The notes: generated by a model from the sequence alone, not told the origin. A stretch of DNA of 19,100 nt from SIG607 sp045646245 (GCA_045646245.1 JAZRKJ010000038.1:1-19100); one strand, 5' to 3'; positions 1-7,434 are shown, counted from the stretch's first letter. Numbers and translations: made by a program.

Positions 1-1268
1 GTGGCATCTTCAACATAACCAAAGAAACCTAAACCTAAATCTCCATAATAATATCCGTTATTAAGAGCCCATGTATTTTGATACATATTAGAAACCGTGT
101 ATCCCTGACCGTCAAAGGTACCCTTAAACGCAATATCGTTACGGTAAGAACCTATGGGATTAAAGCAAACGGGTTCGCCGTTTTCATCAAGTTCGTAAAG
201 ATTTACGTTTCCTTCGAGTTTAATTGTCTTGCCGGCAAAGGTATTACCGCCGTCTACAAGTTCGGATAAACCTGCTACCTGTTCGGCAGTAGTAAGGGTA
301 AATTCGGTATCGGTGTCGTTGTACCAAGTGGTATCTGCGGTACCGTCCCAAGTGGGAACAACTTCGGTAACACTACCGTTATTTATACCATCGTCTGCAT
401 ATTCAGCTTTAAGGATAGAGAAAGCCTTTTTTGCGGTTTCAACCTCTTCGGTAGCGCTCATAGCGCTGATTGCAGCCTTGGCGTCCTTCATATTGTCTGC
501 CTGAATAGCAGAAGCCTTAATATCAATATTCATATCCTCGAACATTTTAAGCTGTTCTGCATTAAAAGCTGCGGGAACGTTGAAGCCCTTGAAAAGGGTT
601 ACGCTCTCGTCAGGCTTAAGAAGCATATAGTAGGTATAGCGAAGCTGATAATCATCCATACCGGTAGTATAGTAACCGTCATAAGGAATAACAAGATCTT
701 CGTCCTTGAACCAGTTACCGTTGTACTGTTGCCAGTATTCATGAATGGTTTTTACGGAGTCAACCTGCATAACGCCCGCAGGCATATCACTGCCTGTAAT
801 GGTAAGGCGCATACCGGTATCGTTACCGTCAGCGTCCTTTTTTGTGTAGTTTAAGCCAAAGCCGTCGAATATGTAGTCGTAAATAGCCTGCACTTCGGGA
901 GTGTCTTTGCCGTATCTTTTCTCGTAAACCTCGTCAATTGCGTTGTTAATTTCAAGCACATTATCGAAGGTTACTTCTACCGCTACGTAAGCGTCGTTTG
1001 CACCTGTATTTGCAACCGAAACTTCCTTATGGAGATAGTCGCCGGGCATTACGCCGCTGTATTCCACACCGTTTGCAGTTTCTGTTGCCCTACCGTTTGT
1101 AGTTTTGTCAAACTTTTCGGTAAGCTCAATATCAATATCGCCTACCGTAAACACGTTGCTTTTCTCTATGGGGTCTACGGTTAAGTAAGCCACTGTTCCG
1201 CCGATTGCAAGAACTGCAACAAGGGCGAGAGAAACAACCATTACTAATGTTTTCTTCATGTTTTTCAT
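1..1268 (-). CDS. SipW-dependent BsaA/TasA-like matrix protein with GLUG-type tail (partial, 3' end off window)
   Basis: Seen: the reading frame opens with ATG at 1268 (a second in-frame ATG is at 1259). An AAGGAGC ribosome site lies at 1275-1281. The frame stays open to the left edge, giving about 422 codons, so the C-terminus is missing. The N-terminus is a basic, hydrophobic signal peptide ending in GGTVAYLT, then SNVFTVGDIDIEL, the hallmark of SipW-processed TasA/CalY/BsaA proteins. The first ~255 residues are close to identical to those of the next gene upstream (1396-3786), including LLKPDESVTLFKGFNVPAAF. After that the two diverge. The tail here contains TTAEQVAGLSELVDGGNTFAG, a PIG...FKGTFDGQGYTVSNM stretch and GFFGYV, which resemble GLUG-motif surface repeats. 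Known: this family forms extracellular fibres or pili-like polymers in biofilms. Inferred role: secreted matrix or adhesin subunit, last visible gene of the sipW operon. Confidence 0.85.
   Translation of the reverse strand, partial: MKNMKKTLVMVVSLALVAVLAIGGTVAYLTVDPIEKSNVFTVGDIDIELTEKFDKTTNGRATETANGVEYSGVMPGDYLHKEVSVANTGANDAYVAVEVTFDNVLEINNAIDEVYEKRYGKDTPEVQAIYDYIFDGFGLNYTKKDADGNDTGMRLTITGSDMPAGVMQVDSVKTIHEYWQQYNGNWFKDEDLVIPYDGYYTTGMDDYQLRYTYYMLLKPDESVTLFKGFNVPAAFNAEQLKMFEDMNIDIKASAIQADNMKDAKAAISAMSATEEVETAKKAFSILKAEYADDGINNGSVTEVVPTWDGTADTTWYNDTDTEFTLTTAEQVAGLSELVDGGNTFAGKTIKLEGNVNLYELDENGEPVCFNPIGSYRNDIAFKGTFDGQGYTVSNMYQNTWALNNGYYYGDLGLGFFGYVEDA
498..1268 (-). repeat. Duplicated gene head (partner 2987-3786)
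   Basis: The 5' ~770 bases of the gene at 1-1268 and the 5' ~800 bases of the gene at 1396-3786 are near-identical DNA in direct orientation. They include the leader ATG AAA AAC ATG and long exact runs around 540-640 versus 3030-3130. Small length differences sit around 1070-1115 versus 3560-3630. This is a recent duplication or a repeatedly converted segment covering signal peptide plus TasA-like module. The downstream tails are unrelated. Confidence 0.85.
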
Positions 1269-1395
1269 TTTTTTGCTCCTTGGGGAAAAATTTTGCCGAA
1301 TTTCAGCAATCAAAAGGCACAAAACTCGTTTATACCCTTTGATTGCCGCCCACCCCGTAAGGCAAGGGTGGGAAGCAAGAAAATTTGGTGATTTA
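1269..1395 (-). other. Intergenic spacer with two hairpins between matrix genes
   Basis: This 127-base gap between two matrix genes of the operon holds two consecutive inverted repeats. CCCACCC/GGGTGGG occupies 1349-1372 with a 10-base loop. GCAATCAAAAGG/CCTTTGATTGC occupies 1306-1346 and has one bulged base. Neither is followed on the minus strand by a run of T, so they are not typical intrinsic terminators. They may be mRNA-processing or stabilising hairpins that set the level of the downstream gene, or remnants of a small repeat. The other gaps in this operon are only 14-39 bases, so this one stands out. Confidence 0.6.
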
Positions 1396-3786
1396 TTAGT
1401 AAACGTCTACGCCGTCAATAACAATATTCAGATAAGCATCAGTCATAGAATTTTTGTTGCCAACAATATTTTTGTAACCAACACACTTGTCATTCTCGGC
1501 AAATCCGTTAAATTTAGTATTGTTAATATAGATATTGTATTTAGGACCAACGCCATCCACACCTGTTTCAAGAGCAGACTTAGTAAATCCGGTACCGTTT
1601 GTTCTATCGTTAAAGATACAATTATCTATATAAACGTCACAGCTCTGATTGTAAACCAGAATAGATTTACCGTCGGTGTTAAAGGTACAACCGTTAAATT
1701 TAGCAGTTTTAGCGCCCCAAGTCCAAATGTTATAAGTATCACCTGTTACATTGAAGGTGCAATTATTAAACACGCTTTCACCATAAAGGGTATATGCGCC
1801 GTTAATAGTGCAGTTGTTGTAAATTCCCTTCATTCTTGCGTAGCCGGTATATGTTCTACTGTCAGTATTGATTGTAATATTCTCAAAGGTTACAGTTGAA
1901 CCATCAAGGCTATAATCACAGCCCTCGTAAGAACCGTCGTCCTGAATAGCGATAACTGTATCACCATTACCGATAATGGTAAGAGTTTTTCCCTGTGCGG
2001 AATCGGGGATGATAAAGGTACCTGCGGGAAGTTCAATTACGGTTTCGCCGTTCTTAATAGCATCATCAAGTGATTCGTTGGTATCAGCTTTTGCGCCGCC
2101 AACAGTCCAAGTGCCGTTGCCATTGTCGGTTACTTTATAACCGGAAGCAAGGTTTTTGTTTACGGTTGTGTCATTGTACGTACCACCATAAACGTTTACA
2201 GGAGCGCCATAACCCATATAGTTCTGGAAAATACCGGACTGACCGCCCTGTTCACCGGCATAAGTAAAATTACCGCCGCAAACTTTTATAGTAGCACCGG
2301 CAGGACAGATAACACTAGCACCTGTATTCTTACCGGCTTTATAATCCATTGCAAATTCACCATCGTTAATGGTTAATTTAGAATTTGTTCCGTATGCATA
2401 AATAACGTGAGCAGTCAAAACACGCGTTCCAAGAGCATCAGAAACAGAAATTTCTCCCCCATCAATAACCACATCTGCACCGTTGTTCATACAAATTGCG
2501 CCACGGTCAGCAGAAATAACGGTTCCCTCTTTTACAGTAAGTTTACCGGAGGTATAAATTGCGTAAGCAGGATAACCCGTTGTACCAATAGGAGCACTTT
2601 CAACTGCGGTTCCGTCAAGAACCATAGTTCCATTGTTATTTATTACTGCATCACCGTTTTCGGTGGTGTTTTCAAGAGTACCGCCTTTAACGGTAAGTGT
2701 ACCGTTGTTATCTATCAAAGCGCCGTCATTCTTTTCCTTGGCAATAGAAAGAGTATTTCCGCCCAAGTCAAGAATTACAGTTTTTCCTTCGGGAACAGAC
2801 AAAGTTTCGTTAGCGGTAATGTCGTCGGTAAGTTTAATTAAGCCGCCTACTTCAAAAGCTTTTGCAAGGTCTTCTGCAGTAGAAACAAGTTGAAGTTCGG
2901 GAGCACCTACATCGCCGTCGTTTACACCGTCTTTATATTCTTCTTTAAGAGCGGTGAAGGCAGCTTTTGCGTCGGCAAAGTTATCAGCCTGAATAGCAGA
3001 AGCCTTAATATCAATATTCATATCTTCGAACATTTTAAGCTGTTCTGCATTGAAGGCAGCGGGAACATTGAAGCCCTTGAAAAGGGTTACGCTCTCGTCA
3101 GGCTTAAGAAGCATATAGTAGGTATAACGAAGCTCGTAAGTACCCATATCTTCAGAATAATAGCCCTTAAATTTACCGTCTTTAATAATGGTATCGCCTT
3201 CTGCAAACCAGTTGCCGTTATGTGCAATAACGTATTGGTCAATGGTTTTTACGGAGTCAACCTGCATAACACCCGCGGGCATATCACTGCCTGTAATGGT
3301 AAGGCGCATATCGGTTTTTTCACCGTTGCCGTAGGTTTTAGTATAGTTCATACCAAAGCCGTCAAATATATAGTCGTAAATAGCCTGTACTTCGGGAGTA
3401 TCTTTGCTGTATCTTTTCTCATAAACTTCATCAATTGCGTTGTTAATTTCAAGCGCATTATCGAAGGTTACTTCTACCGCTACGTAAGCGGGATTTTTAC
3501 CTGTATTTGCAACGGAAACTTCCTTTTGGAGATAGTCGCCGGGCATTACACCGTTATATTTTACGCCGGTCATATTGCCGTCTGCATCAAGTATTTCTTC
3601 AGGGGTTGCGGCGCCTTTTGTGCCGTCATACTTTTCGTTAAGCTCAATATCAATATCGCCTACCGTAAACACGTTGCTTTTCTCAATGGGGTCTACGGTT
3701 AAGTAAGCCAAGGTTCCGCCGATTGCAAGCATTGCAACAAGGGCGAGAGAAACAACCATTACTAAGGTTTTCTTCATGTTTTTCAT
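1396..3786 (-). CDS. SipW-dependent BsaA/TasA-like matrix protein with beta-helix tail (796 aa)
   Basis: Seen: ATG at 3786 with AAGGAG at 3795-3800; stop TAA at 1396-1398. Residues 1-30 form a SipW-type signal peptide ending GGTLAYLT. Residues ~30-286 are the TasA/BsaA-like head, which closes with the motif AIQADN plus an Ala-rich helix. From ~300 on comes a long tail. First is a stretch beginning STAEDLAKAF, with many short strands rich in NNGT, TVKGG and DGGE steps (to ~560). After a GTWTV linker there is a second array with NNCTI, NNCTF, NGCTF and DNCIF rungs (~565-796). These are typical of right-handed parallel beta-helix surface proteins, but I see no catalytic motif I would trust. No LPxTG sorting signal is visible at the C-terminus (GVDVY). 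Inferred role: secreted matrix or fibre protein displaying a beta-helix. Its head is nearly the same as that of the gene at 1-1268, so the tail is the variable part. Confidence 0.88.
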   Translation of the reverse strand: MKNMKKTLVMVVSLALVAMLAIGGTLAYLTVDPIEKSNVFTVGDIDIELNEKYDGTKGAATPEEILDADGNMTGVKYNGVMPGDYLQKEVSVANTGKNPAYVAVEVTFDNALEINNAIDEVYEKRYSKDTPEVQAIYDYIFDGFGMNYTKTYGNGEKTDMRLTITGSDMPAGVMQVDSVKTIDQYVIAHNGNWFAEGDTIIKDGKFKGYYSEDMGTYELRYTYYMLLKPDESVTLFKGFNVPAAFNAEQLKMFEDMNIDIKASAIQADNFADAKAAFTALKEEYKDGVNDGDVGAPELQLVSTAEDLAKAFEVGGLIKLTDDITANETLSVPEGKTVILDLGGNTLSIAKEKNDGALIDNNGTLTVKGGTLENTTENGDAVINNNGTMVLDGTAVESAPIGTTGYPAYAIYTSGKLTVKEGTVISADRGAICMNNGADVVIDGGEISVSDALGTRVLTAHVIYAYGTNSKLTINDGEFAMDYKAGKNTGASVICPAGATIKVCGGNFTYAGEQGGQSGIFQNYMGYGAPVNVYGGTYNDTTVNKNLASGYKVTDNGNGTWTVGGAKADTNESLDDAIKNGETVIELPAGTFIIPDSAQGKTLTIIGNGDTVIAIQDDGSYEGCDYSLDGSTVTFENITINTDSRTYTGYARMKGIYNNCTINGAYTLYGESVFNNCTFNVTGDTYNIWTWGAKTAKFNGCTFNTDGKSILVYNQSCDVYIDNCIFNDRTNGTGFTKSALETGVDGVGPKYNIYINNTKFNGFAENDKCVGYKNIVGNKNSMTDAYLNIVIDGVDVY

Positions 3787-3809
3787 TATTTTTTCTCCTT
3801 ATCCGTAAA

Positions 3810-5336
3810 TTACTTTACGGTTGCTTTTTCAATACCGCCTACTACAAGAGTAGCAAGGTTAGCTGCGGTAAGCGGCTGACCGCCGATAGTGCAGTTTTCA
3901 AAGGTAACTGCTGCTCTTGCGTCCAATGCGAAGCCTGCTTCAAAATCACAGCCTACAAAGGTGGTGGGAGCGTAGGGACGGCAGAATGCATAGCCGTTAC
4001 CTTCGCCGAAGTTACAATTTACGAATTTTGCAGTACCGAGAGTTGCGGCATAGGAAGTCCAGCCATTGAAGGTAGAGTTGTATGCTTCAAAATTCTGGTT
4101 CAGACCCTGGTCGCAGGAGATGGTGTAAGTAGTTCCGTCAATGATTACGTTTTCAAGAATAACAGTCTCACTGTGAGTGCTGTTGTGGTTAATGAAAATA
4201 CCACGGAAGGAGCCGGTAACAGTGATGTTCTTGATAAGACCGCCGGTGGTGTTAATACCGGAGTCCCAGGTACCGCCCGCACCCTTGATGTCCAGGGTGT
4301 TGCCGTTACCATCGATGGTCTGACCATTCTTTACATTGATACCGGTGGTGCCGTAAGCATTGCTCATACCGGCGGGATCGATCTTAACGTCATCGTTGAG
4401 GACCACGTCCTTACCGCTTTCAAGCGCTTCAACAAGTCCGTCAGCGTCTTCAACAACGGCGGGGATCTTTACGCCACCAGCCCAAGGATGATTGGTGGTG
4501 GTGATGTCACCGAAACCAGCGTTCAGAGCGGTTTCAGCATCAGCAAAGCCTGCAGCCTGAACAGCCTGAGAGAAGACGAGGATTTCAAGGATGCCGTTGC
4601 CGTTACCATCGATAGCAACCATATCTTCGTTGGTAGCATTGTGCTTCAGATAAACCTGGCAAAGGCTGGGATAAGTAGTATCGCCTGCGGGGAGAATACC
4701 GTTTACGTGACGGTTAACGTCGCTTGCTCCACGGTATACGTATTCGATGAGGAGGTAGGTGTTGTTATCGATTACGATCTTACCGATCTGGTACTCGATC
4801 CAAGGCATGTTGCTGCTTGCTGCTTGATCAGCGGCAACACAACGGTCACCGGTTCCGATAAGCGCGGGATTACCGGTTCCACACTCAATTGCAACGAGGG
4901 TACGCACATAGGCGTCGCTCTTGCCGGTGTTTTCCACGGTCACAAACTTATCCTGTGCATTCTTGCCTGCAAACACCTGCATACCGCCGTAGGAATCGAC
5001 CTGAGTCATACGGACAATAGTGTTGTCGTAGCCAGCATAAGCGGGGCTGTCGCCGGGCTCGTTAGGGTCACCAACGATAGGCAGCAAGGGCTTGCACTGA
5101 GTGAAGTCCTTCAGCACGTAGCTGGTTACACCGTCGATGGTATCGGTTGCATAATTACCGTTTGCATCCACAACACGTTCATATTCGTGCTGAGCAATGG
5201 ACACGTTGCCGACGGTCATAACGTTAACCTTAGAATCGGTGTCGGTAAGGTATGCAACGGTACCCGCAATAGCAAGCGCTGCAACAAGAACCATAGCAAG
5301 ACACATTAATGCTACTTTCTTAAATTTTTTCATCAT
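3810..5336 (-). CDS. SipW-dependent TasA-like matrix protein with beta-helix tail (about 508 aa)
   Basis: Start choice: ATGs lie at 5342, 5336 and 5333. GAAAGG at 5345-5350 is only 2 bases from the first but 8 from the second, so 5336 is preferred. Stop TAA is at 3810-3812. The signal peptide ends IAGTVAYLTDTDSKVNVMTVG, with the SipW-type AYLTD motif. The TasA-like head runs to ~290 and includes a VENTGKSDAYVRTLV strand and a closing AVQAAGF motif shared with its neighbours. From ~290 on, the tail opens with DGLVEALESGKDVVLND and continues with beta-helix rungs (ENVIID, NSTFNG, VNCNFG, VGCDFE, ENCTIG). Odd: its composition differs from the other operon genes. Hand counts give 37/60 G+C at 4261-4320 and 33/60 at 4801-4860, against 21/60 at 1621-1680. 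It also uses more ATC and CTG codons, which suggests separate origin. Role: secreted matrix protein, by family and context. Confidence 0.86.
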   Translation of the reverse strand: MMKKFKKVALMCLAMVLVAALAIAGTVAYLTDTDSKVNVMTVGNVSIAQHEYERVVDANGNYATDTIDGVTSYVLKDFTQCKPLLPIVGDPNEPGDSPAYAGYDNTIVRMTQVDSYGGMQVFAGKNAQDKFVTVENTGKSDAYVRTLVAIECGTGNPALIGTGDRCVAADQAASSNMPWIEYQIGKIVIDNNTYLLIEYVYRGASDVNRHVNGILPAGDTTYPSLCQVYLKHNATNEDMVAIDGNGNGILEILVFSQAVQAAGFADAETALNAGFGDITTTNHPWAGGVKIPAVVEDADGLVEALESGKDVVLNDDVKIDPAGMSNAYGTTGINVKNGQTIDGNGNTLDIKGAGGTWDSGINTTGGLIKNITVTGSFRGIFINHNSTHSETVILENVIIDGTTYTISCDQGLNQNFEAYNSTFNGWTSYAATLGTAKFVNCNFGEGNGYAFCRPYAPTTFVGCDFEAGFALDARAAVTFENCTIGGQPLTAANLATLVVGGIEKATVK

Positions 5337-5356
5337 TAACATTTCCTTTCAAAAAA

Positions 5357-5968
5357 TTATTGATTTACTATAACCCACGCTTCCTTTGCCGTATCTATAG
5401 CGTCAATGGTACTGTCACGCTGTACCGCATAGCCGGTAATGGAAAGAGTAGGATATTTGGTAAGAGAATTAAGCATTTCCTTGGTTACGCTGCCCTTAAC
5501 CTTTACCGTATTGTCTTTAATAACGTAAAAGGCTGTGTCGGAGTCGGCTTTATCTACCTCGCGGTAGTAAACTCCTTCAACGTCTTCAAGGGCTATCCAA
5601 CCGTCTGCGACGGTGAATTCCATAAAATCGTCAAAGCTTGACGGGTCTATAGATTTCTCCAGCTTAACGAATAACCAACAGTTTTCGCTGTTCGCTTTAA
5701 CCGTAATAAGCGGGTCTTTTGTAATAGTCCCGCCCGGAACCATATTATAAGTATTGGTATTGGGGTTATCGTCCCCGTCGTCTGTGTCGGTTTCGGTAAT
5801 GGTAATATTAACGTCGCCGTAGGTAAAGGTGTTTATAACGGGGTCGGTTTTGGCCATAAGCCAAGCCAAAGTCCCGCCCATAACACAGGAAAAAATCATT
5901 ACCGCCGAAAGCATAACAGCGGCAAATTTAAGGAAAGCTTTTCCCTTAATAAATTCCTTTAGAGACAA
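5357..5968 (-). CDS. TasA/CalY-like SipW-dependent secreted protein (203 aa)
   Basis: Start is TTG at 5968, supported by AAGGAG at 5977-5982 with an 8-base gap; no better ATG exists before the signal peptide. The hydrophobic segment at ~14-38 ends GGTLAWLMAKTDPVINTFTYGDV, a variant of the SipW-type AYLTD signal with AWLM in place of AYLT. The rest fits a single TasA/CalY beta-sandwich: ITITETD, then an Asp/Asn-rich loop, MVPGGTITKDP, then NCWLFVKLEKS, and a closing GYAVQ motif. The length (203 aa) matches TasA-type single-domain subunits rather than the long tailed paralogues downstream. Inferred role: minor fibre subunit, anchor or cap, cut by the neighbouring SipW. The odd signal motif could mean slower or different processing. 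Confidence 0.85.
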   Translation of the reverse strand: MSLKEFIKGKAFLKFAAVMLSAVMIFSCVMGGTLAWLMAKTDPVINTFTYGDVNITITETDTDDGDDNPNTNTYNMVPGGTITKDPLITVKANSENCWLFVKLEKSIDPSSFDDFMEFTVADGWIALEDVEGVYYREVDKADSDTAFYVIKDNTVKVKGSVTKEMLNSLTKYPTLSITGYAVQRDSTIDAIDTAKEAWVIVNQ

Positions 5969-6007
5969 TTATTCCACTCCTTCTTTTTTGTGCCAAAGGG
6001 TTGCATC

Positions 6008-6661
6008 TTACGGTTTAACCTGAGCGTCAAAAGCGGTCCAGGCGGCGTCTGCCGAATCAAAGCCCGCCTTTTGAATCGCGTTACCTACTACGGTAACCTT
6101 CATTTCGGAAATTGCTTTCAGTTCTTCGCCGTCAAGCTGGGCGGGAACCTTAATTTTAGTAAACAACGCTTCAAGAACAACGTCTTCGGTTGCTTTGTAG
6201 GCGTCTACTGTTTTGTGGTAACGGAATTCGTAAGTTACGGTATCGTCACCGTTATCGGTAATCTTTGCGCAATTCCAAACAGCTTTATCCCAACCTTCTA
6301 CGTAATTTTCGGGAAGGAAGTCATCACCCAAAACTGCCTTTAAGTCGGCAATATCACTTATTGTAACAAGGAGACGAAGGTATGCTTCTTCACTTCCCTT
6401 AACCACGGTAACGGTAGGGTCTTTAACATACTCTCCGCCGGGGATAAGGTGATACTCGTTTTCCTTTACGCGTTCTGCTCCCGGTATGGGTTCACCTTTT
6501 TCATCAACGTCGGTTTCGTCTAATTTAATATCAACGTTACCAACCGTAAAGGTGTTCACAACTTCTTCGCTGTCGGCAAGGTAAGCAAGAGTGCCCATAA
6601 CGGATACTGCCACCAAAACTACGGCGCAGAGAGCCAGAATCAGTGCTTTTGTTTTTTTCAT
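6008..6661 (-). CDS. TasA/CalY-like SipW-dependent secreted protein (217 aa)
   Basis: ATG at 6661 overlaps the sipW stop by 4 bases (ATGA), so translation is coupled to the peptidase. A GAGGAG site sits just upstream inside sipW. The signal peptide is MKKTKALILALCAVVLVAV followed by MGTLAYLADSEEVVNTFTVGNVDI. This is the classic SipW-dependent signal, with cleavage expected near the AYLAD segment. The mature part has IPGGEYVKDPTVTVVKGSEE, AYLRLLVTI and a closing NAIQKAGF plus AAWTAF helix. No sorting motif or extra domain is present. In Bacillus the tapA-sipW-tasA operon encodes the fibre protein next to its peptidase, and BsaA operons of clostridia are similar. I infer that this is the main single-domain fibre subunit here. 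I do not give it the name tasA because the sequence is distant. Confidence 0.88.
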   Translation of the reverse strand: MKKTKALILALCAVVLVAVSVMGTLAYLADSEEVVNTFTVGNVDIKLDETDVDEKGEPIPGAERVKENEYHLIPGGEYVKDPTVTVVKGSEEAYLRLLVTISDIADLKAVLGDDFLPENYVEGWDKAVWNCAKITDNGDDTVTYEFRYHKTVDAYKATEDVVLEALFTKIKVPAQLDGEELKAISEMKVTVVGNAIQKAGFDSADAAWTAFDAQVKP

Positions 6662-7197
6662 TTGTCTTTCTCCTCTTTCTTTATTTGTTTTTCTTGGATA
6701 TTATCCGAGGTGATATAATCCACCATAAAAACCAAAATTGTTAAAATAAGCCCAACGGCAACCGCCAAGTACATTCCCGGCGGCTTTGTAATAAAGCTTG
6801 CCGCATAACCAAGGTACGGAATACTGAAAATCGGTTTTCCCAAAACGTTATTTTGATGAACGCTTCCGCCGTCTTCAATTGGGTTGGCATCACCTTTAGT
6901 GCGAAAATAACGCGCGCCGCTGTCGTCTTCAAGTATTTCTACTATTCTGTGAGTAACGGTGGTTTCCCTTGAAATCATAAAGGTAATTACGTCTCCCACC
7001 TTTAACTCGTCGGCATCGACTTCCTTTACGTATATAAGCGCGCCGGTTTTAAGCTCAGGTTCCATTGACGGCGACAAAACCGTATATACCCTTAAACCGA
7101 AAACCCTTACCCCCGCAACAAGCATTGCAAAAGTAAGCACAAGGACAACCACCAAAGTGGAACAGGCTTTAAGCACTTTTTTGAGTTTTTTATTCAT
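6658..7197 (-). CDS. sipW: Signal peptidase I of the SipW (ER-like) type
   Basis: Start: ATG at 7197 (MNKKLKKV) with AAGGAG at 7211-7216, a rather long 13-base gap. A TTG at 7248 would add 17 residues unlike any signal peptidase and has no ribosome site. With this start the protein is 179 aa. It has one N-terminal membrane segment (~13-30). The catalytic serine is in SPSMEP (Ser44). SipW-type enzymes use a His instead of the usual Lys, and His83 is seen in VTHRIVEI. The RTKGDANP box (Asp103) is the usual third conserved block. A second membrane segment (MYLAVAVGLILTILVFMV) lies near the C-terminus, before a charged tail. Role: membrane peptidase that removes the special signal peptides of the five TasA/BsaA-like proteins downstream. 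First gene of the operon, transcribed from the promoter inside the invertible segment. It overlaps the next gene by 4 bases. Confidence 0.93.
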   Translation of the reverse strand: MNKKLKKVLKACSTLVVVLVLTFAMLVAGVRVFGLRVYTVLSPSMEPELKTGALIYVKEVDADELKVGDVITFMISRETTVTHRIVEILEDDSGARYFRTKGDANPIEDGGSVHQNNVLGKPIFSIPYLGYAASFITKPPGMYLAVAVGLILTILVFMVDYITSDNIQEKQIKKEEKDK

Positions 7198-7281
7198 AAA
7201 GGTGCAAATTCTCCTTGCATATAAGGTATACGCCGCAAAAATCGGCAAATAATATAAAAACAGCCGTTAAAAAATATCTTT

Positions 7282-7304
7282 TCGTTTATTACCCACATAA
7301 ACGA
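7282..7304 (+). repeat. Left inverted repeat IRL1, recombination site
   Basis: This 23-bp site has 8-bp arms TCGTTTAT and ATAAACGA, inverted to each other, around the asymmetric 7-bp core TACCCAC. That is the layout of a tyrosine-recombinase crossover site. An exact copy in opposite orientation lies at 8736-8758, on the other side of the recombinase gene (23/23 identical). Confidence 0.92.
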
Positions 7305-7324
7305 TAAAAAAAGAACTGCCGAAA

Positions 7325-7347
7325 TCGTTTAATACCCACATAAACGA
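7325..7347 (+). repeat. Second left site IRL2 (22/23 copy)
   Basis: Same site as IRL1 and in the same orientation, with one change: the left arm is TCGTTTAA instead of TCGTTTAT. Core and right arm are identical. It starts 43 bp from IRL1, close to four helical turns, so the two lie on the same DNA face. It could be a second crossover site, an accessory binding site for the recombinase, or a decayed duplicate. Confidence 0.85.
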
Positions 7348-7405
7348 TTTGGCCAAACAGGGAAATTTTCCTCTTTAACGGCTAAAGTCCCAAATTTGTG
7401 GAGAC

Positions 7406-7434
7406 ATTATAGCACAATACTTTCGATTTGTAAA
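7406..7434 (-). promoter_or_regulatory. Promoter of the sipW matrix operon, inside the invertible segment
   Basis: On the minus strand, TTTACA (7429-7434), exactly 17 bases, then TATAAT (7406-7411), with TG one base upstream of the -10 (extended -10). Transcription would begin near 7399 and run left into sipW. It is the strongest promoter-like sequence in the sipW / recombinase intergenic region. It lies between IRL2 and the recombinase gene, so it moves with the segment. Confidence 0.9.

Larger units (their letters stand above)
7198..7399 (-). promoter_or_regulatory. About 200-nt leader of the sipW operon
   Basis: From the predicted start near 7399 to the sipW ATG the transcript has ~200 untranslated bases. 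It crosses both left recombination sites, each able to fold as an 8-bp hairpin with a 7-base loop (7325-7347 and 7282-7304). These are enclosed by a perfect 10-bp pair, AGCCGTTAAA at 7262-7271 against TTTAACGGCT at 7374-7383. A TTTGGCCAAA palindrome (7348-7357) abuts the inner site. Runs of T follow both hairpins at a distance of several bases, so weak attenuation is possible. I recognise no known riboswitch. Confidence 0.5.

Noticed and set aside
1349..1372. Intrinsic terminator after the 796-aa matrix gene
   Set aside because: The stem is strong, but no T run follows on the minus strand and the next gene continues the operon with its own ribosome site.
2890..3702. Plus-strand open frame opposite the head of the 796-aa matrix protein
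   Set aside because: It is antisense to a conserved module and shows no family features. The sense strand explains the sequence fully.
3723..5309. Long open frame (528 codons) on the plus strand opposite the beta-helix matrix gene
   Set aside because: It lies antisense to a gene with a clear signal peptide, ribosome site and family motifs. Its openness follows from the codon bias of that gene, and it has no ribosome site or recognisable domain.
7198..7248. TTG start of sipW adding 17 residues
   Set aside because: No ribosome site, and the extra residues precede a normal basic-hydrophobic signal-peptidase N-terminus beginning at ATG 7197.
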